Notes under the pieces: generated by a model
What the model saw: the letters and a program-made list of their open reading frames with translations, nothing else
Database searches by the model: none
Told to the model about the DNA's origin: nothing
From: Ligula intestinalis
Taxonomy: Eukaryota > Platyhelminthes > Cestoda > Diphyllobothriidea > Diphyllobothriidae
Direction of reading: 5' to 3'
DNA length: 64,000 bases
NCBI GenBank assembly: GCA_036362985.1
Contig: JAYGXS010000009.1
Location: 24,732,541 to 24,796,540 of the forward strand
Made by a program: the position numbers and the translations under genes
In this document: positions 1-11,790 of the stretch, piece by piece
Layout of the letters: each line of letters starts with the position of its first letter
How positions within the stretch are numbered: position 1 is the stretch's first letter

Positions 1-529
1 GCAAGGAGAAACTGTTTATATTCTATGCGTAGCCTTTGTGAAACTTCAAACCCCTTAGTTCACGTGTAAGTCACACTGGACGATGGTTTTAAGCCTTATT
101 ATGCTTCACAAGGAAACAGCACACCAAAATGGCAGAGAAAAAGGCCCAGTTCTTACTTTTTAACATCAAACCGTGCTTCTAAACCAGCACGACGCGTTGG
201 CGACCACTCGCGGCGACTGGTGAACTAATAAGAACCATTAAGACTTTCAATAAGGTTTTTATGAAACTATCAATCATTGGAGTTCCAAGACAATTCCCTT
301 TTTGTCCGATACACGTTGCTCTGGCAAAGACAAGGAAGGCTGGAATGACCATTTTGAATCATTAGCGGTAATCAGCCCGTCAAAGACAGTTTTTCTCCTT
401 AAATCTCTCAAATGGCATTCAAACATCTAGACTTCTGAACAATGCCTCAGGAGTTTTTTCACTGTCAGCCCTCAAATTTCTGGCAACGCCACTGATCTGA
501 AATGTTCTGCAGATCAAATGCATTGAAAA
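1..529. other. Non-coding stretch, mostly unassigned
   Basis: No exon or RNA gene is recognisable here. Positions 318-380 resemble the reverse complement of the 3' tail of the R3 SINE seen near 56,060-56,120 (shared wording around GGAATGACCATTT, also at 29,060), so part of this stretch is an old SINE tail. The rest is unassigned. Confidence 0.35.
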
Positions 530-599
530 ACTGTACCAATAGGGAGTTCAAAGGTATTTACCTATATTTCCCTCAATAAAACCTGACCTGACCTGACCT
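530..599 (+). repeat. LINE/SINE-type 3' end with CTGAC tail
   Basis: The stretch GAGTTCAAAGG...AATAAAA is followed by a short tandem CTGAC repeat. Related sequence in the opposite orientation occurs at 15851-15905, 57906-57968 and 60401-60480, each with ACCAA-GGGAGTTCA followed by an AATAAA-like signal. A shared 3' end finished by a simple pentamer repeat is typical of RTE/CR1-like LINEs or of SINEs that borrow their tails. The class is inferred from the tail only. Confidence 0.5.
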
Positions 600-680
600 A
601 AGTGATGCACCACCTACAGGTCTAGTCCATGAACTGCTGACCAGCAATCCAACGCTCTAACCATTTTCTTTTGGGTTCAG
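600..680 (-). repeat. Degenerate tRNA-like SINE module
   Basis: The minus strand reads TGGTTAGAGCGTTGGA followed by an anticodon-arm-like segment and a weak B-box-like AGTTCATGGACT, then GGTGGTGCA. This resembles the second tRNA-like module of R3 (near 55,985-56,050). The B box is degenerate, so it is a SINE remnant rather than a working tRNA gene. Confidence 0.4.
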
Positions 681-1929
681 TATACACTACAGGCCGCTGT
701 GCGGATGCTCGTTCGGTTCGAGAGTGATCTCTAAGGCAGAATGGAAATGCCAATTTCCATAAGTGATCGATGAGCAATAATTAACAGAAAACTCGCTTTT
801 CTTATAGCTACGCTTGAATGAGGCTGAAAACGAGGTCATTTGAGATACCGGCAATTGGGCTTCGTACTTTTTTATTCCAAGACAACAGCACCGTTTTTAT
901 ATTACTGTACTCTCCTGAATAATCTGGGAAAAATATCTGACCAAGTGGTAGCGAAAATTCGATTCCCAGGGAGTTAGTCAGAAGGAGAACGGGCGTTTAT
1001 CGGGAGAGGTTTATTTGTTATCTGGCATTTCGGATAGTTATCACGTCTATCCATCTTCCAAGAGTGATGACTCTGGCTTCTGGCGCTCGTTTTATGCCGC
1101 TCCTTTCGTCCGCGGGCATAGTCTGGCAATCCAGTTTGAGCCGCACTGCATAGCTCGCTTCTGTATATGGCAACCGCTGGCCGTACCAGCCGCCTGGTAA
1201 CAGTTCCCTCGCTGTGTTCTGTGTCTAGACTGTCTGTACGTGCGGCATCAGTGTTTATTTGGTCTCCCCGCCCGTCTCCTGCATACGTCAATTGAGCAGA
1301 TCACTGGTTGAGGGCCTCGATTGTTCCATGTCGTGTCGAGAGAAGTCGGACTGAAAAGCATCGTAAATGTTCTTTTATGCTCAGTTTCAATAAATGGATA
1401 CTTTTTTACTGAACTTATATCAACATTTGGATTAAGAACGACAACTATTTGCATTATTGTTTGGTGCAAAGCCTACCCTTATATGCACAGGTGGTTCGTA
1501 GCTAAGGATTTTGACGTCAAAATGATGCAGTATATCACCTTATTGGTGATTTATTTCGGTGCATTCAAGTGCAACGTAAGGTAAATTTTAAATACTAAAT
1601 TCATCGGTTTTAAGAAGCATCGAATCTCTTTAAAAGTCTCAGTGACGCCCCAGAATTTCATTCTTAAAAGAAATATCAAAGAGTGAGGCTCTGTTATAAC
1701 TAAACAAGCAACGGAAATAAAATTAAGTGGGATGTAGGGGTTGCGTGAAATACACAAAGGTCAGCATTCTAATTCGCAGTTAAACCACGTAAGTGCGTCA
1801 GTTGCCTGCAGAAATCTGTAACAATAATGCACTCTGATTCATACATGCATCTGTTTGTGTTTGTTTGTGTCCCTTTTATTGCAAAAAGAACCGATGAAAC
1901 CAAATATTTCGATCACTGTAGTTGTGAAA
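681..1929. other. Unassigned, with GC-rich patch 960-1320
   Basis: Positions 960-1320 are clearly richer in G+C than the flanks and are open in several frames on both strands, without any protein family I recognise. Similar isolated GC-rich patches occur at 3490-3960, 16690-17085, 40640-41220, 52180-52650 and 63680-64000; they are probably parts of mobile elements. A TTTG-rich simple repeat sits near 1848-1868. Confidence 0.3.
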
Positions 1930-2022
1930 GCTCCGCGGCCTCGATGGGATTTGAATGCAAACCAGCAAGTGGAAGGCCTTAGTTCAATAACCGCTCATGC
2001 CAAATAAGCTACGAGAATCACA
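1930..2022 (-). repeat. tRNA-derived SINE (SINE-1), partial copy
   Basis: On the minus strand a tRNA-like domain runs from GTGATTCTCGTAGC (A-box region) to ATTCAAATCCCATCGAGGCC (B-box region and acceptor-like end), followed by TTTCACAACTAC, matching the TTTTCACAGTTGG tail of the copy at 3061-3230. The head is not clear. The A and B boxes are diverged. Confidence 0.55.
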
Positions 2023-2834
2023 CCCGAAGATACCGTTATTTTCTCCCAAGTCGTTCAATGAAATTAGTAAGTGCATCTTTTGCGGGAAGTGAATGAAACA
2101 TTCCCTCAGTGAAGCTCCGTTTTCAGGAAAGGTTTAAGACTGGGTCTGGGGAGACAGGCGAATGCAGTTTGTTAGCTTTCGTCTACCAAGACAGCCGCGC
2201 CATAGTTCAGAAAAAATCAAAAGGTGAATATGCAAAACCCATCGTCACCCATGTGCTGTTCCGCGCGACGTCCTTGTCTAGGTCTTCACAGGTCAGTGGA
2301 GCCACCTTGTCTCCCCGAAGAGCAGCCTAATGATCCAAAATTCAATCCAATTTCAGGATGTGCTGTATTAAATAATGGAAAGGCAGAGTGCAGCTGTCAG
2401 TTTATTCCAGTTGGTGGAATTTTGCAGTGCTCGTCAAGCGTCCGCCGGATGGCCTCCCACGGGATTTGGGAGGACAGAAAGTAAATGAAACAATGCCAAA
2501 AAAGGATATCCTTGCATAAGTAACGAAACACAATTTAATGTAAAGTGGGCCTCTCTTGAGATTTAGAAATGAAGGAAAACCAAATGTTTGCAAAACTGGC
2601 CGATGAACTTGCTATGTAACATTCGTGACGCCGTCATTGGGAAGTTCCAATGTCCAGGGTTAAAGTCTGGATGGTGTTTGGACTTTTTATCGACTGTTCA
2701 AACAGAGACCTACCATTTGTTCAGAATAATTGACGGCCAAAGTTTCAAACAATACGCATCGACACGGTCAGCACTCTAGCCAACTAAAACCACAAGTTCC
2801 CTGCCAAGGCCGCCAATTTTTTTTATAAGTATGT

Positions 2835-3008
2835 CAAATTAATTATTCAATTAACCCAATTCCACACAATTCGTGGCCTCGGTGGGATTCGAACCCGCAT
2901 CAGCAGCGAACTCTCTAATACAGCCAACGCTCCAACAATTGAGCTACGAAGTCACAGCAAAAGGCGTGGATTTAAGTACACTTGGGTTCATTTACCCGCC
3001 TAGTAAAT
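2835..3008 (-). repeat. tRNA-derived SINE (SINE-1)
   Basis: Best-preserved copy. The minus strand carries the head GGCGGGTAAATGAACCC, then a tRNA-like domain at 2955-2873: GTGACTTC at the 5' side can pair with most of GAGGCCAC at the 3' side, with A-box-like TAGCTCAATTG and a perfect B box GGTTCGAATCC. A tail with CACGAATT...GGGTTAATTGAATAATTAATT follows. The copies at 3061-3230 and 19965-20130 share head, body and tail. An internal Pol III promoter is expected for this class. It lies head to head with the next copy. Confidence 0.75.
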
Positions 3009-3060
3009 TCTACTCGGACAGCCACCTATATGAAGTCATATAAGTAGATTCCATATGTAT

Positions 3061-3230
3061 AGTAGGCTCGGCGTGTAAATCGATCCAAGTGTGATTAAAT
3101 TCACGGCTCTCGGCGTGCCTTAGTAGATCAAAAAGTAGAGCGTCGGCCGTACTAAAGCCGTCCTTTCAGTCTTGGTTTCGAATCCTATCGAAGCCACGAA
3201 ATTTTCACAGTTGGGCCAACTGAATTATTC
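3061..3230 (+). repeat. tRNA-derived SINE (SINE-1)
   Basis: The head GGCGTGTAAATCGATCC, a tRNA-like body with B-box-like GGTTTCGAATCC, and the tail GGGCCAACTGAATTATTCG match the copy at 19965-20130 and, in inverse orientation, 2835-3008. The A-box region (TTAGTAGATCAAAAAG) is degenerate, so this copy is older than its neighbour. Only about 50 bp separate the two heads. Confidence 0.72.
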
Positions 3231-3430
3231 GAATCCGTCAAACCCCCTTAATTATATTCGCTGAGATAATGACGATATTTTCCAAGCAAACGTCTCGCTT
3301 TTGTAGCGAGTAAGATTTAAGTAAGGAACAATGAGAAACGTGTTGATGTTGGTATAAAAGTTGTTCATATATGCTTCTGTCAAAAAGAAGAAGACGCGAT
3401 CCCTGAAACGGCAATTTTATTCTTTTGAGC

Positions 3431-3460
3431 TTTCGCCTCCACACGAGAAGCCATCGTCAG
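3431..3460 (-). ncRNA. Hammerhead-ribozyme-like motif
   Basis: On the minus strand CTGACGA (3460-3454) is followed by TG, a 5-bp stem II (GCTTC/GAGGC at 3451-3447 and 3439-3435, 7-nt loop) and GAAA (3434-3431). These are the two conserved boxes of the hammerhead core in the right order and spacing. Hammerheads are known in PLE terminal repeats. Stem I and the cleavage triplet are not convincing, so activity is doubtful. Confidence 0.45.
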
Positions 3461-3489
3461 AGAAAATTAGACAGCAACAAATGTTGACT

Positions 3490-3960
3490 ACGCGTGAAAA
3501 GGAGTGAAGGGGGTGGCACTTGTGATTGGTCCATGCCTAAATCCCGTCCATGCTTACGCCATCTCAATGCGTCTCGCTCATGCGCGTCCCTGGAATTGTG
3601 GCGTGTGACCTTGACGTGACAGTCTGCGTGCTTGGGTGTGAACCAAGCTTTGGTTTCTGATTGCAAGCACGGGGGGCAAAATAACAGGGCGGTATATCCA
3701 CATGCCTGTTGATTGAGTTGGAGTCCGATACACAGGCCTCCAGGCCTCCAGGCGCGTGCCATTATCCGTGCACCAGAGAAGTCGAATTCGTGGCCTTTTT
3801 TCAGGGTGTGGGTAGCGCTCTGGGATAGTGGGTCACCTTCCCCGCACTGCCCGTTTATACTCCGTTAATCGCAAGCTAAGTCATCGCCCGCTCTGCCCTG
3901 GATAATGGCAATAACAGTCGCGAAATGGCACCTGATAAACGACGCCAGACTGCTAACATG
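3490..3960. other. GC-rich island, probable mobile-element piece
   Basis: This GC-rich block lies next to the hammerhead-like motif at 3431-3460 and may be flanking sequence of a PLE. It contains a short tandem repeat of CAGGCCTC at about 3737-3757. No coding family is recognisable. Confidence 0.3.
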
Positions 3961-6900
3961 TATTCAGTGGGTTTTTTCCATTCCACAGATCACGTCTGCT
4001 TCTTCTTTTCAACAAGAATCTGCGGCACGCATAGTCACTTCTATTAGTGATATATGATTCTTTTTGCTTTTTGCGTGGACATCAAAAGATGCGGATGTAT
4101 ATAGGTAACGCAAAAGCCTTTATATCGAGTATCATCTTAAGTCGGAGCATCAGCGATAGTACCTGTGAGTTTTGAATTTGTCGGCTGAACCATAGAGTAG
4201 AGAATAATATCTTTTTGCTAAGTCTACCTTTCACATTTTTGCCCCACTCTAAACTTGCTGAAGCCAAATTATTCCATCCTAACTGTGTCCATGACTCAAT
4301 GAGTGAATAGCAAATCCTCATGAGAAGAAAACTTTCTAACACTCTTTAGAACGTTCTTCCATAGGCATATGGAATTTCAGTAGGGTAAAGAGTGAAACAA
4401 ATGATTTATTTTAAATTTTACATGAAGTGCATCATAAATTTTACAGACAGTAAACCAAGATAGCGTGTGTGGATTCACTTAAAATTCACGTTTGTTTGAA
4501 GTAGCTGCAAACGACATTCATTCCGCAATCGCGTGTCGACTATCTGCAAAGGCCTGAGGCAGGCTTTCCTGATATCCGATGAGTCCGTGGATGCATGCCT
4601 CAAATATTTTGTCTAAAGACAGAAAAATAAACAACTTTGAAATAGAAAGAAGTGAAGACACGTTTCACATGTAGACCTCAATAAATCCCGAAAATGAAGA
4701 CGCTAAATTAGCCGATGAGTCTAATTAGCCTCTTGAAGTTTTGTTTTTATTAAGTTTGATTTTAGTTGTCCTAGCAACGTTCAGTTGCTTTTCGGCTTAT
4801 CGTACTAGATTTTTTGTCCAAATGCATTAGACACCAATGTGAGTTTTAAGAAATGGGGAAATAAGCCCATTTTTCATGGTTTTAATTATAACCCAAAGAT
4901 GTAATAAACAATAAAGAATTGTGGCCAATAGGCTGAACCATTTACACAGTTCTTGCATTTTTCATTTTAATTATCGCGTGCGTTTTTGTTGCCACATATA
5001 AGGCTACTTGGATAACTGGTACTATTATTCAGTAGTTTTAATTATTGTTTCCTTCCCCTGATATGCTCCGCACACATAGCCCCCATTACTACCTATCCCG
5101 TATAACACAAGCGTGGTTATTTTTGTTATTGCGGCGTTACTTACAGGGATCTCTTACTGATTATTCTAATTAGCTTTTGGCACATTAGAATTGCCAGTAA
5201 GAATAACTTTTATTGTCGCCCAAACAGCATAGAGAGCTGAAAACCAGTCCACAATACACGTGGTGTTTGCGCGCCAAATTCCAGGCGAAATTAGGTTTGG
5301 GATTAAGGTGAAGGGTAGGTTAATGACTGGAGTTGGGGCCAAGCTTATTCAAGGTGTTAAGTTGTGAATTCATGTTAACCGTTGAGGAAAGATAGGCTAG
5401 GTAAAGGGTTAAAATTAAGGTAACCGTTTTAAATAAGGTGTGGGAATATTTGACCCTCCTAACACTCATCGCAAGGCCACATAGTACACATGGGCGGGGT
5501 GTTTTATTTCTACGTACTACTTAGGGAGCTATACACTTAACGTTTACCTATTTACGTTCCGGATTCGGGATTGGATGGACACCACTTTATGGCATTAACC
5601 ATGAATTCTTACTTGCACTCTTGATCTTAAAAACACCTTCCAGGCTCAAAAGGGGCCATGTCTTGTAAACGCTGGGATAAATTTATTTCAATAACACTAA
5701 AGCGTCTACAATATCGTAACCTTGAATGCCAATGTGCCACGGTTAGGTTTAGCACGACAGTTGGAGAATTCCAAAAACTCACGTTTAGGGAAAGCATGAG
5801 ATACGCGTTATTTTGAAAGTATCATTCCAACATTTTTAGCAAAAAATCATCCATTCACCGTAAATGAAAAAAAGGGACAGAGGCCACACAAATCCGTGGA
5901 ATCAAAAGCAATGCGCAGCGGCAAAACACTAAAATTTTCGACATCGTGGAGAGATTTTCTTGAATATGTCAAAGGTCAAATGGCAATTTCTTCAAATCGG
6001 TGGCAGCGTCATGCGTTGATGACCTCATTACTGTTGTTGTTCAAATAAACAACGAAGCGTAACCATTGGATTCTTATAGGCATACTGAATGGGAAAAAAC
6101 ATGGCTTATCAATTTTAAATGCCCCCTCTTATTCTTTGACTTATTAGCCAGTCTTAGTTTTCAGAAGGATTCGGCTCTCATTTCATGGCTTGCTACAGAA
6201 TATACACATAAAAGTAACCCCTTCTAACTGCACATTCTAAGTGCACATTTGGTCAAAATGTTCAACAAAGTCTCTGAAAACGGTGGACGATAAACTCTCA
6301 CCCAACTTAGCCGCAGATACACGGAGGCCAAAACGACAACCAAACCGCAAGTATAAAAAATCAATGATAAAATCCACCATTCTGTGTATTTTTGAGCCTC
6401 TGGAAAAGTAAAGTAAAAGGAAACATGTTAGGTCACTAAACTTATTTTGACCTCAGTTAAGCCAAAGTTTTTTCAAATGAGGAGATCAAATGTAAATGTA
6501 GCACACCGATGTAGTGAGCTTAGTGGTTTAATGCACAAGGAAGTATGCACAAATGGACACTACTGTATTCACCACCCTTGAAGTAAGCGGGTAGAAGTCG
6601 GCCGAGGAATTATAAGCAATTTTCAGAAGTTTTAGGTTTTGAGAAAAACTTATAGTAAATTTAGGCACGAAGAGGCAATGGAAAGAGATCTTGAAAAATG
6701 ATGCTTTTTTTCTCATCTGTATTGGACAGCTTTTAGAGAACGGACCACTGAGAAGTTAGGAGACCGCCTTCAAACCAGTTTTTATTTCTCCGTGTCCCTC
6801 AGAAACCAAAGTATATCTTTACACCAACGATCAATCAAAAGATGAAAGTTATATGGACATATACGGTCGATTCGTTGGTTAATAAGTATCATCAGAATAC

Positions 6901-7879
6901 AATCGTGTTCCAAGAGATTTCATGTGCACTAGCGATTATCAGCAAAATATCCAGAAGTTTCATCAGGTCATTCTGAAATGCCATTATAGGATTAGCCTAT
7001 TTTACCCCCTTATCTTTTTTCTAGGCAATGTTTTTGCCTATACTATTTTTGAAATTGGAGGCTCACTGAACTCTACCTACAATTTCGTCATCGGAATATT
7101 TTTCACTGTCTTTTTCCTATTTCACATTTATTTTCTAAAGATCGATAATTATTGTCAGGAAAAATGCTCACTACATTAATGCTAATTTGTGCAACCTATC
7201 CGCACACGTTTTCATAGTTTTATTTCTGTCAGAAGTTGGTTCTTGCAATGCCCTCTTGGCGCGAAGAAATGAAAATTCTGAAATTTACAAACTCTAAATG
7301 TTCAAAACTGGGAAGCCGCAAGAAATGATCTATAGTTTCTGGTATAAATTATCTTTTGGAAAAGTAGAAAGCACTTTGAAGTACTAGGAACTCTTTAAAA
7401 AATGCTTTCCAGAAGGTAAACATTAAAAAAGGTTAAGTAAAACAAATTAAGACCCCCTGGGATGGCAAGCGTTCTTTGAAAAATTTGCAACTTCTCAAGA
7501 AACCCTGAGAGTTTTGCCTGATTTTTGAATCCAGCTGTAGTATTTAGCCTCATGACTCTCTGTGTGTTTGCTTGAATAAAACCATTTCACGTTTTAAATG
7601 TTAACAAAACGAAGCGAAGAGCACGCACAGCTATTGCGCAGAAATCACTTGGGGTAAAGTCATAAAATATTTCTGCACGGTGCAACTTCCTGCCATTTAA
7701 AAGTCATCAACCCTTGGTTTAGTACTTCGTAGAGTTAATAATTAGTTTCTTAAAATCAGGCTGTTTGTTCCCATAGCTTGCCAAGCCCTTTTTAATGCGA
7801 TGCGGGAACTGTAGTACTTCGGAAAATGGATTGCGGAAAGTCTATTTGGCAAAGATACAGTATGGCAAGTCCTGCGTGC
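3961..7879. other. AT-rich non-coding DNA, nothing recognised
   Basis: No exon, RNA gene or clear repeat family was recognised. A GT/GA-rich passage at about 5290-5450 (repeated GGTTAAG/GGGTAGG-type words) is low complexity. The 85-codon open frame at 6922-7179 is hydrophobic and AT-rich but has no supporting homologue or splice context. Confidence 0.3.
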
Positions 7880-9360
7880 AACTTTGACGACGAAAATTAA
7901 CTTGGTAGTAAGCATATATTTGGACAGGTTATTTTGATCATCCGAGTGAATTTAATAATAAGAAAGGCTTCAGTTTGGAAAAATGCCCTCTTCCTTGAAG
8001 TTTTTGGGTGAAATAGGCACTGAAAATGTATGATGTTTATTCGTAGATAAAGCAAGATTCTCTTCTTCTTCTTTTTCTTCTTGAACTTATCTTGGATAAA
8101 TCATGACTAGGATTATATTAATGAAATTTCCTTTGCTATAAGGTGCAACAGAAGCAGACGTTTTATAAATGTGCATTATGCTATAAAAGTATTCCAGAAT
8201 AAGTAAAAAGGAAAAGTCGATCCCTTCCAAAGTTGTTCAACTGCAAGTGAAGCCAATTTTTAGGAGTCATATTTATTTGCTGAACAAGGTAGATTTATAT
8301 TTTAACAAAAATGTTCAGCTGACCTGTGAAGTTTTGTCGCACATAATGCATTAACAAAAACGGTCATCGCATTTGTTTAAATTGCAGCGCTCACCTTAGC
8401 AGTTAAGCAAAATGTCCGTATATTTTACCACGAAGGTAATTTAAGAAGGCCTTATTGAAGGTAAATCATGTAGAAATATACGTTTTTGTGAACTGTACGT
8501 TCAGCTTATGCGTTATTTAGAAATAAAACAGACCATGGAATAAAATGTTTTCAAAAATGGCCATATATCTGGCCTACCTTTTGCATTCGCAAGCTTATAA
8601 TGGATCGTAGAACTAATCAACTTATGCGAAAAATAATCTATTTTGAAGCAAAAGTAGAGACTTTCATCTAAAGTAAAATTGAATCTTTCAGCTTTAGGTA
8701 TATTGAAGAAATTGTCAAAAGTTTCCATGTTGTATGTAACATTACCTTCGAAAAAGTAAATATGCACAGAAATGCTTCAGCTTAATAGCCATTTAAAGCA
8801 CTTTTTAAATAGGTAGCATATAATGGAAAGTTTTCGTATTACTCTTAGGAATAACGATGTCTGAGTTACCTTGGGGACGTTTTTTATGCTCGACGGTGTG
8901 TTTTGCTATTTTGGGGCATTCTAAATATGACCCATATTGCCGTCGTCAAATTTTGTTTATTTATATTATTATTCAAAGGGTTTAATGTGAACGTCGAACA
9001 GGAGCGAAATTTGTCAATCTACCAACAAAGACACTAAAAACGATCAAAAGGATACCAGACTTCATTGGACGATATTCAATGAATAGTTATCGACTTATGG
9101 TAACATGCACAAAATATTTTGAATTTAGAAAGTTCTTTTTATACAAATAAGCTAGATAAATTCTGTTTTCATCTGCGGAAAAGATTTAAATTTATTCTTC
9201 TAAGTTATAGCTATTTTTTGCGTCTCTGGAACTTTGGCATTATCGGGAGAATTTTTTCCTTAAAAGGCAATTATTACTTTTTATAGTTCTTTTACGTACT
9301 TAATATGCTCATTATTATTTCTAAGTTTTGCTAAATCCATTCTCACCGGTATGCAAATAA
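7880..9360 (-). repeat. R1 dispersed repeat, copy a
   Basis: The reverse complement aligns along its length with R1 copy e (53800-55430), including GCATACCGGTG near the head, TTTGACAATT in the middle, and CTTTCTTATTATTAAAT plus CTACCAAGTTAA at the 3' side. The minus-strand frame 8767-8513 (84 codons) aligns in the same frame with the 13509-13694 frame of copy b (RFN, LAN and similar blocks). The class is unknown; I see no clear terminal inverted repeats or tail. Confidence 0.65.
8057..8084 (+). repeat. CTT-rich microsatellite
   Basis: A short tract of TCTTCTTCTTCTTT/TTCTTCTT type lies inside R1 copy a. The aligned position of copy e has no such tract, so it is a local expansion. Confidence 0.6.
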
Positions 9361-9484
9361 TAATAAAATTTTTACAAACTTAGGCATTTTACATGATGCA
9401 GTCTCCGGAAGAGAACGAAGAAGAAGGCGAAGCTACTGGTCGGACACAGTTACCTGACGCAAACAGGAATACAGACACCACACT

Positions 9485-9518
9485 CTGACGATGAAAGCGA
9501 GCAAGCTTTTGAAAGGTC
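9485..9518 (+). ncRNA. Hammerhead-ribozyme-like motif
   Basis: CTGACGA (9485-9491) and TG are followed by a stem II of AAAGC/GCTTT (9494-9498 and 9505-9509, 6-nt loop) and GAAA (9511-9514), then GGTC. Its arrangement matches the motifs at 3431-3460 and 40053-40086 on the minus strand. The base before the cleavage triplet is GG instead of CG, so stem III is weak. Confidence 0.45.
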
Positions 9519-9639
9519 AGCCAAAATACACATCGGTCCCAGAAATCGTCTCTTCTTCTTCCTCCTCTTCCGGGGATGATGAAAGGAATACTCGCCATAC
9601 TGTATGTTTTCGGCAAAATTGCTTGGGTGGTGAAAAAAA

Positions 9640-9870
9640 ATACATTTGAGCGGGGTTTATAAGTGTTCGATGATTAAAACTCATCGCTTTTGTGTTGCTC
9701 GCATGGCAAGCTCGGTATTTATAGGTGATTGCCGATAGAAGCGAATAAGAGAGCTCCAGGAAACATTTCTGAAGTAGAAGATGCGATCGCTTGAACAAAA
9801 GTTTTATTTGCCTGGTGTTTTGGATTCTGTCTTGTACTCTTCATCAGAGATAACGACAGGATAGGGTGAT
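9640..9870 (-). repeat. PLE-C terminal repeat (pseudo-LTR) remnant
   Basis: The minus strand contains CTCTGATGA..., GAATCC, CAGGCAAATAAAAC, GCGATCGCATCTTCT, a CTTCAG/TTCCTGGAGCTC block, TTCGCTTCTAT and TATAAATACC in that order. The same order of words occurs at 19590-19770 (plus) and in part at 60824-60940 (minus), 33261-33370 (minus) and 18016-18085 (minus). This marks it as the end of a PLE. TATAAATA could be a core promoter element of the retroelement. Confidence 0.6.
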
Positions 9871-11224
9871 ACATGCTTGTATCACCACTATCATTAATGC
9901 TACCAGTACCACTAATATTACCTTATTCCTTCTGCAGTGACTTAGCCTGTCCTTCTTTACCTATCTGATAATGTATTGTCATAATATTATAGCTAGATAC
10001 TGCATTAGGCCTACATGTTGTCTATAAACGGCAAACTGCTTGACATAAGGGCATGCTAGGACTTGTGCATTACTTTAAAAATGCTCTATTATTATCCAAA
10101 TGCTAATCACTATTGCCTCACATAGATTGGGAGTGCATACTGGGTGCGACGTCTTAGAAAGCACACAAAGGCAGTACCTATAGTATACTATTTCTAGCCG
10201 TAAAAAAGAGGATTTCTATAAATACGCACTTTCAACATAGGCACTTATATATAGCAGAATAATATATTGCTGCTGTGCAGACTATGATATCTTATTCCGT
10301 ACAACTCGATGGATAGAGTTGAGAGTAGAAGAAGTGAAGAGTGCGGAAACAAAGGCAACCACTTTTGTGCTCAAGGCCCCAAACATGCACTATCTCGGAA
10401 AGGTCGAAAGCAAGATTCACGCTCCTGGCTGAGTACAAGGGCTATAAGCCCTACCGTTGGCTAGCTCAGCGTCACCTCCGATAAATGTTAAAGCCAGTGC
10501 TAGCACCACTACTGCTCTACACCATTTTGAGATTGAGGGGATATGAGCACAGTGGTGGCTTTAATCATTTTCACTTCTGATTAACAAAACAGTCAGTGAT
10601 AGTACCAGCAAATACTATCACTCAACCACATCCTGTTTAGTAATAGAAAAAATAACAATAGTGGTAGTAGCAGTACCAGCCCTGGTTTCTTAGAGTCTGG
10701 CGAGACACCTACTTTATATGATTGAGGGTAGACAGTGCAGTTGTACCCGCACGAAGTCTACTGTCACTAGAAGCCTAGTTTTGGTGGTGTTTCGGCTTGC
10801 AATGGATAAAGTTGTTTCCGATCAAAGCCTGCTTACTTCGGTTATGTCACCGGTTAAATGCAGTGTAGGGTTAGAATGAGGTAGGCACTTGTGCGTCTAT
10901 TTCACTTTAATCTCGTCCTTAGATCCATTACCGTCTCTGCTCTTGTGCACATGATAGACGTCATCAGAACCGATGGTCATAAAACACACACAGCTTTCAG
11001 GACATCAAATGAAGGATTCAACACAGAATAAAAAACTTATGAAAATAGACTTCAACTTCCGGCGATCGAATATTCTATCTCAAAAGGTCAGTGCATTCGG
11101 GAAGTGGGCAATTAGTATGGACTGTGACTACCCACAGTGGGCCGCGTTGAGTGAAAATGGCTGTCACTTTCACGGACTAAAAAAAGCAACCTAGGGGTTA
11201 AGGTTAAATGCGATTATCACCTGA
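9871..11224. other. Unassigned non-coding DNA
   Basis: No exon is recognised. The stretch contains many short trinucleotide-like words (CCACTACTG, GTGGTAGTAG) at 10490-10680. It sits between a PLE terminal repeat and a PLE endonuclease fragment and may be diverged element sequence. Confidence 0.25.
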
Positions 11225-11790
11225 CATCTGCCATGGAAGTGCTAGCGTCCATATCAGTGCCTTCTGACAACAAAGCACTTGATTTGCTAGTCGTACAGCC
11301 ACAGTTTTGGCCGCTGCTAGCCCCCTTCGTGTAAGCCCTTGACAGAGTTAGCTGGTGTCTGGTAAATAATTTAAAAAGCTTCCTTGTGATCGATTTGCTC
11401 ATTCGTATCGACAATGTTTGCGAAAACAGAACTCGAAATCGATACAGTCTCACCTTTGCTAAGCCAGCCCGATATTTGTTTACGTATCTTCTTGTTCAGA
11501 CGCCTCTTTATTTGGCTCACGTATTCGGCTCCACAGAAGCAGGTAAAAGAGTCAATGCATATCGACGTGGCCTTCAAAGGAAGTCGATCTTTACCTCCCA
11601 ATCTTAGAAGAAAAGATTTCCCGAAGCCTACGCTAAAGTTTGTGATTGCTGTCTTAAGACGTTGTCTTTTCAGTTCCTTTGTTTTATCGCCAGGAATGAA
11701 GAAAATGTGCAACGTCTTAAAAAATTCTTGTGGGCAGGAAAATTTAAAACGGAGGGGATTCCTAACAATAGTAGAGCCTCACACGTTTAT
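11225..11790 (-). pseudogene. PLE-A-type GIY-YIG endonuclease fragment
   Basis: The minus-strand translation (best frame 11712-11371) matches the C-terminal part of PLE-A at 22492-23265: GGKDRLP, a SFTC.CGA.Y block for the GIY-YIG domain, RRL-K-R and WLS-GE. After a stop at 11371 the homology goes on in the same register (IIY-TPA, KGL, AVRLAN, CCQKAL) to about 11230. The second half of the GIY-YIG signature is damaged (AEYVSQ instead of AGYIGR). It is a dead, truncated copy without the reverse-transcriptase part. Confidence 0.75.

Noticed and set aside
2873..2955. A genuine tRNA gene on the minus strand
   Set aside because: The acceptor stem has a mismatch, the anticodon arm is not clean, and the unit is flanked by a head and tail shared with other copies, so it is a SINE.
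6922..7179. 85-codon hydrophobic open frame that could be a small membrane protein
   Set aside because: AT-rich sequence gives F/I/Y-rich frames by chance; no homologue, splice sites or start context.
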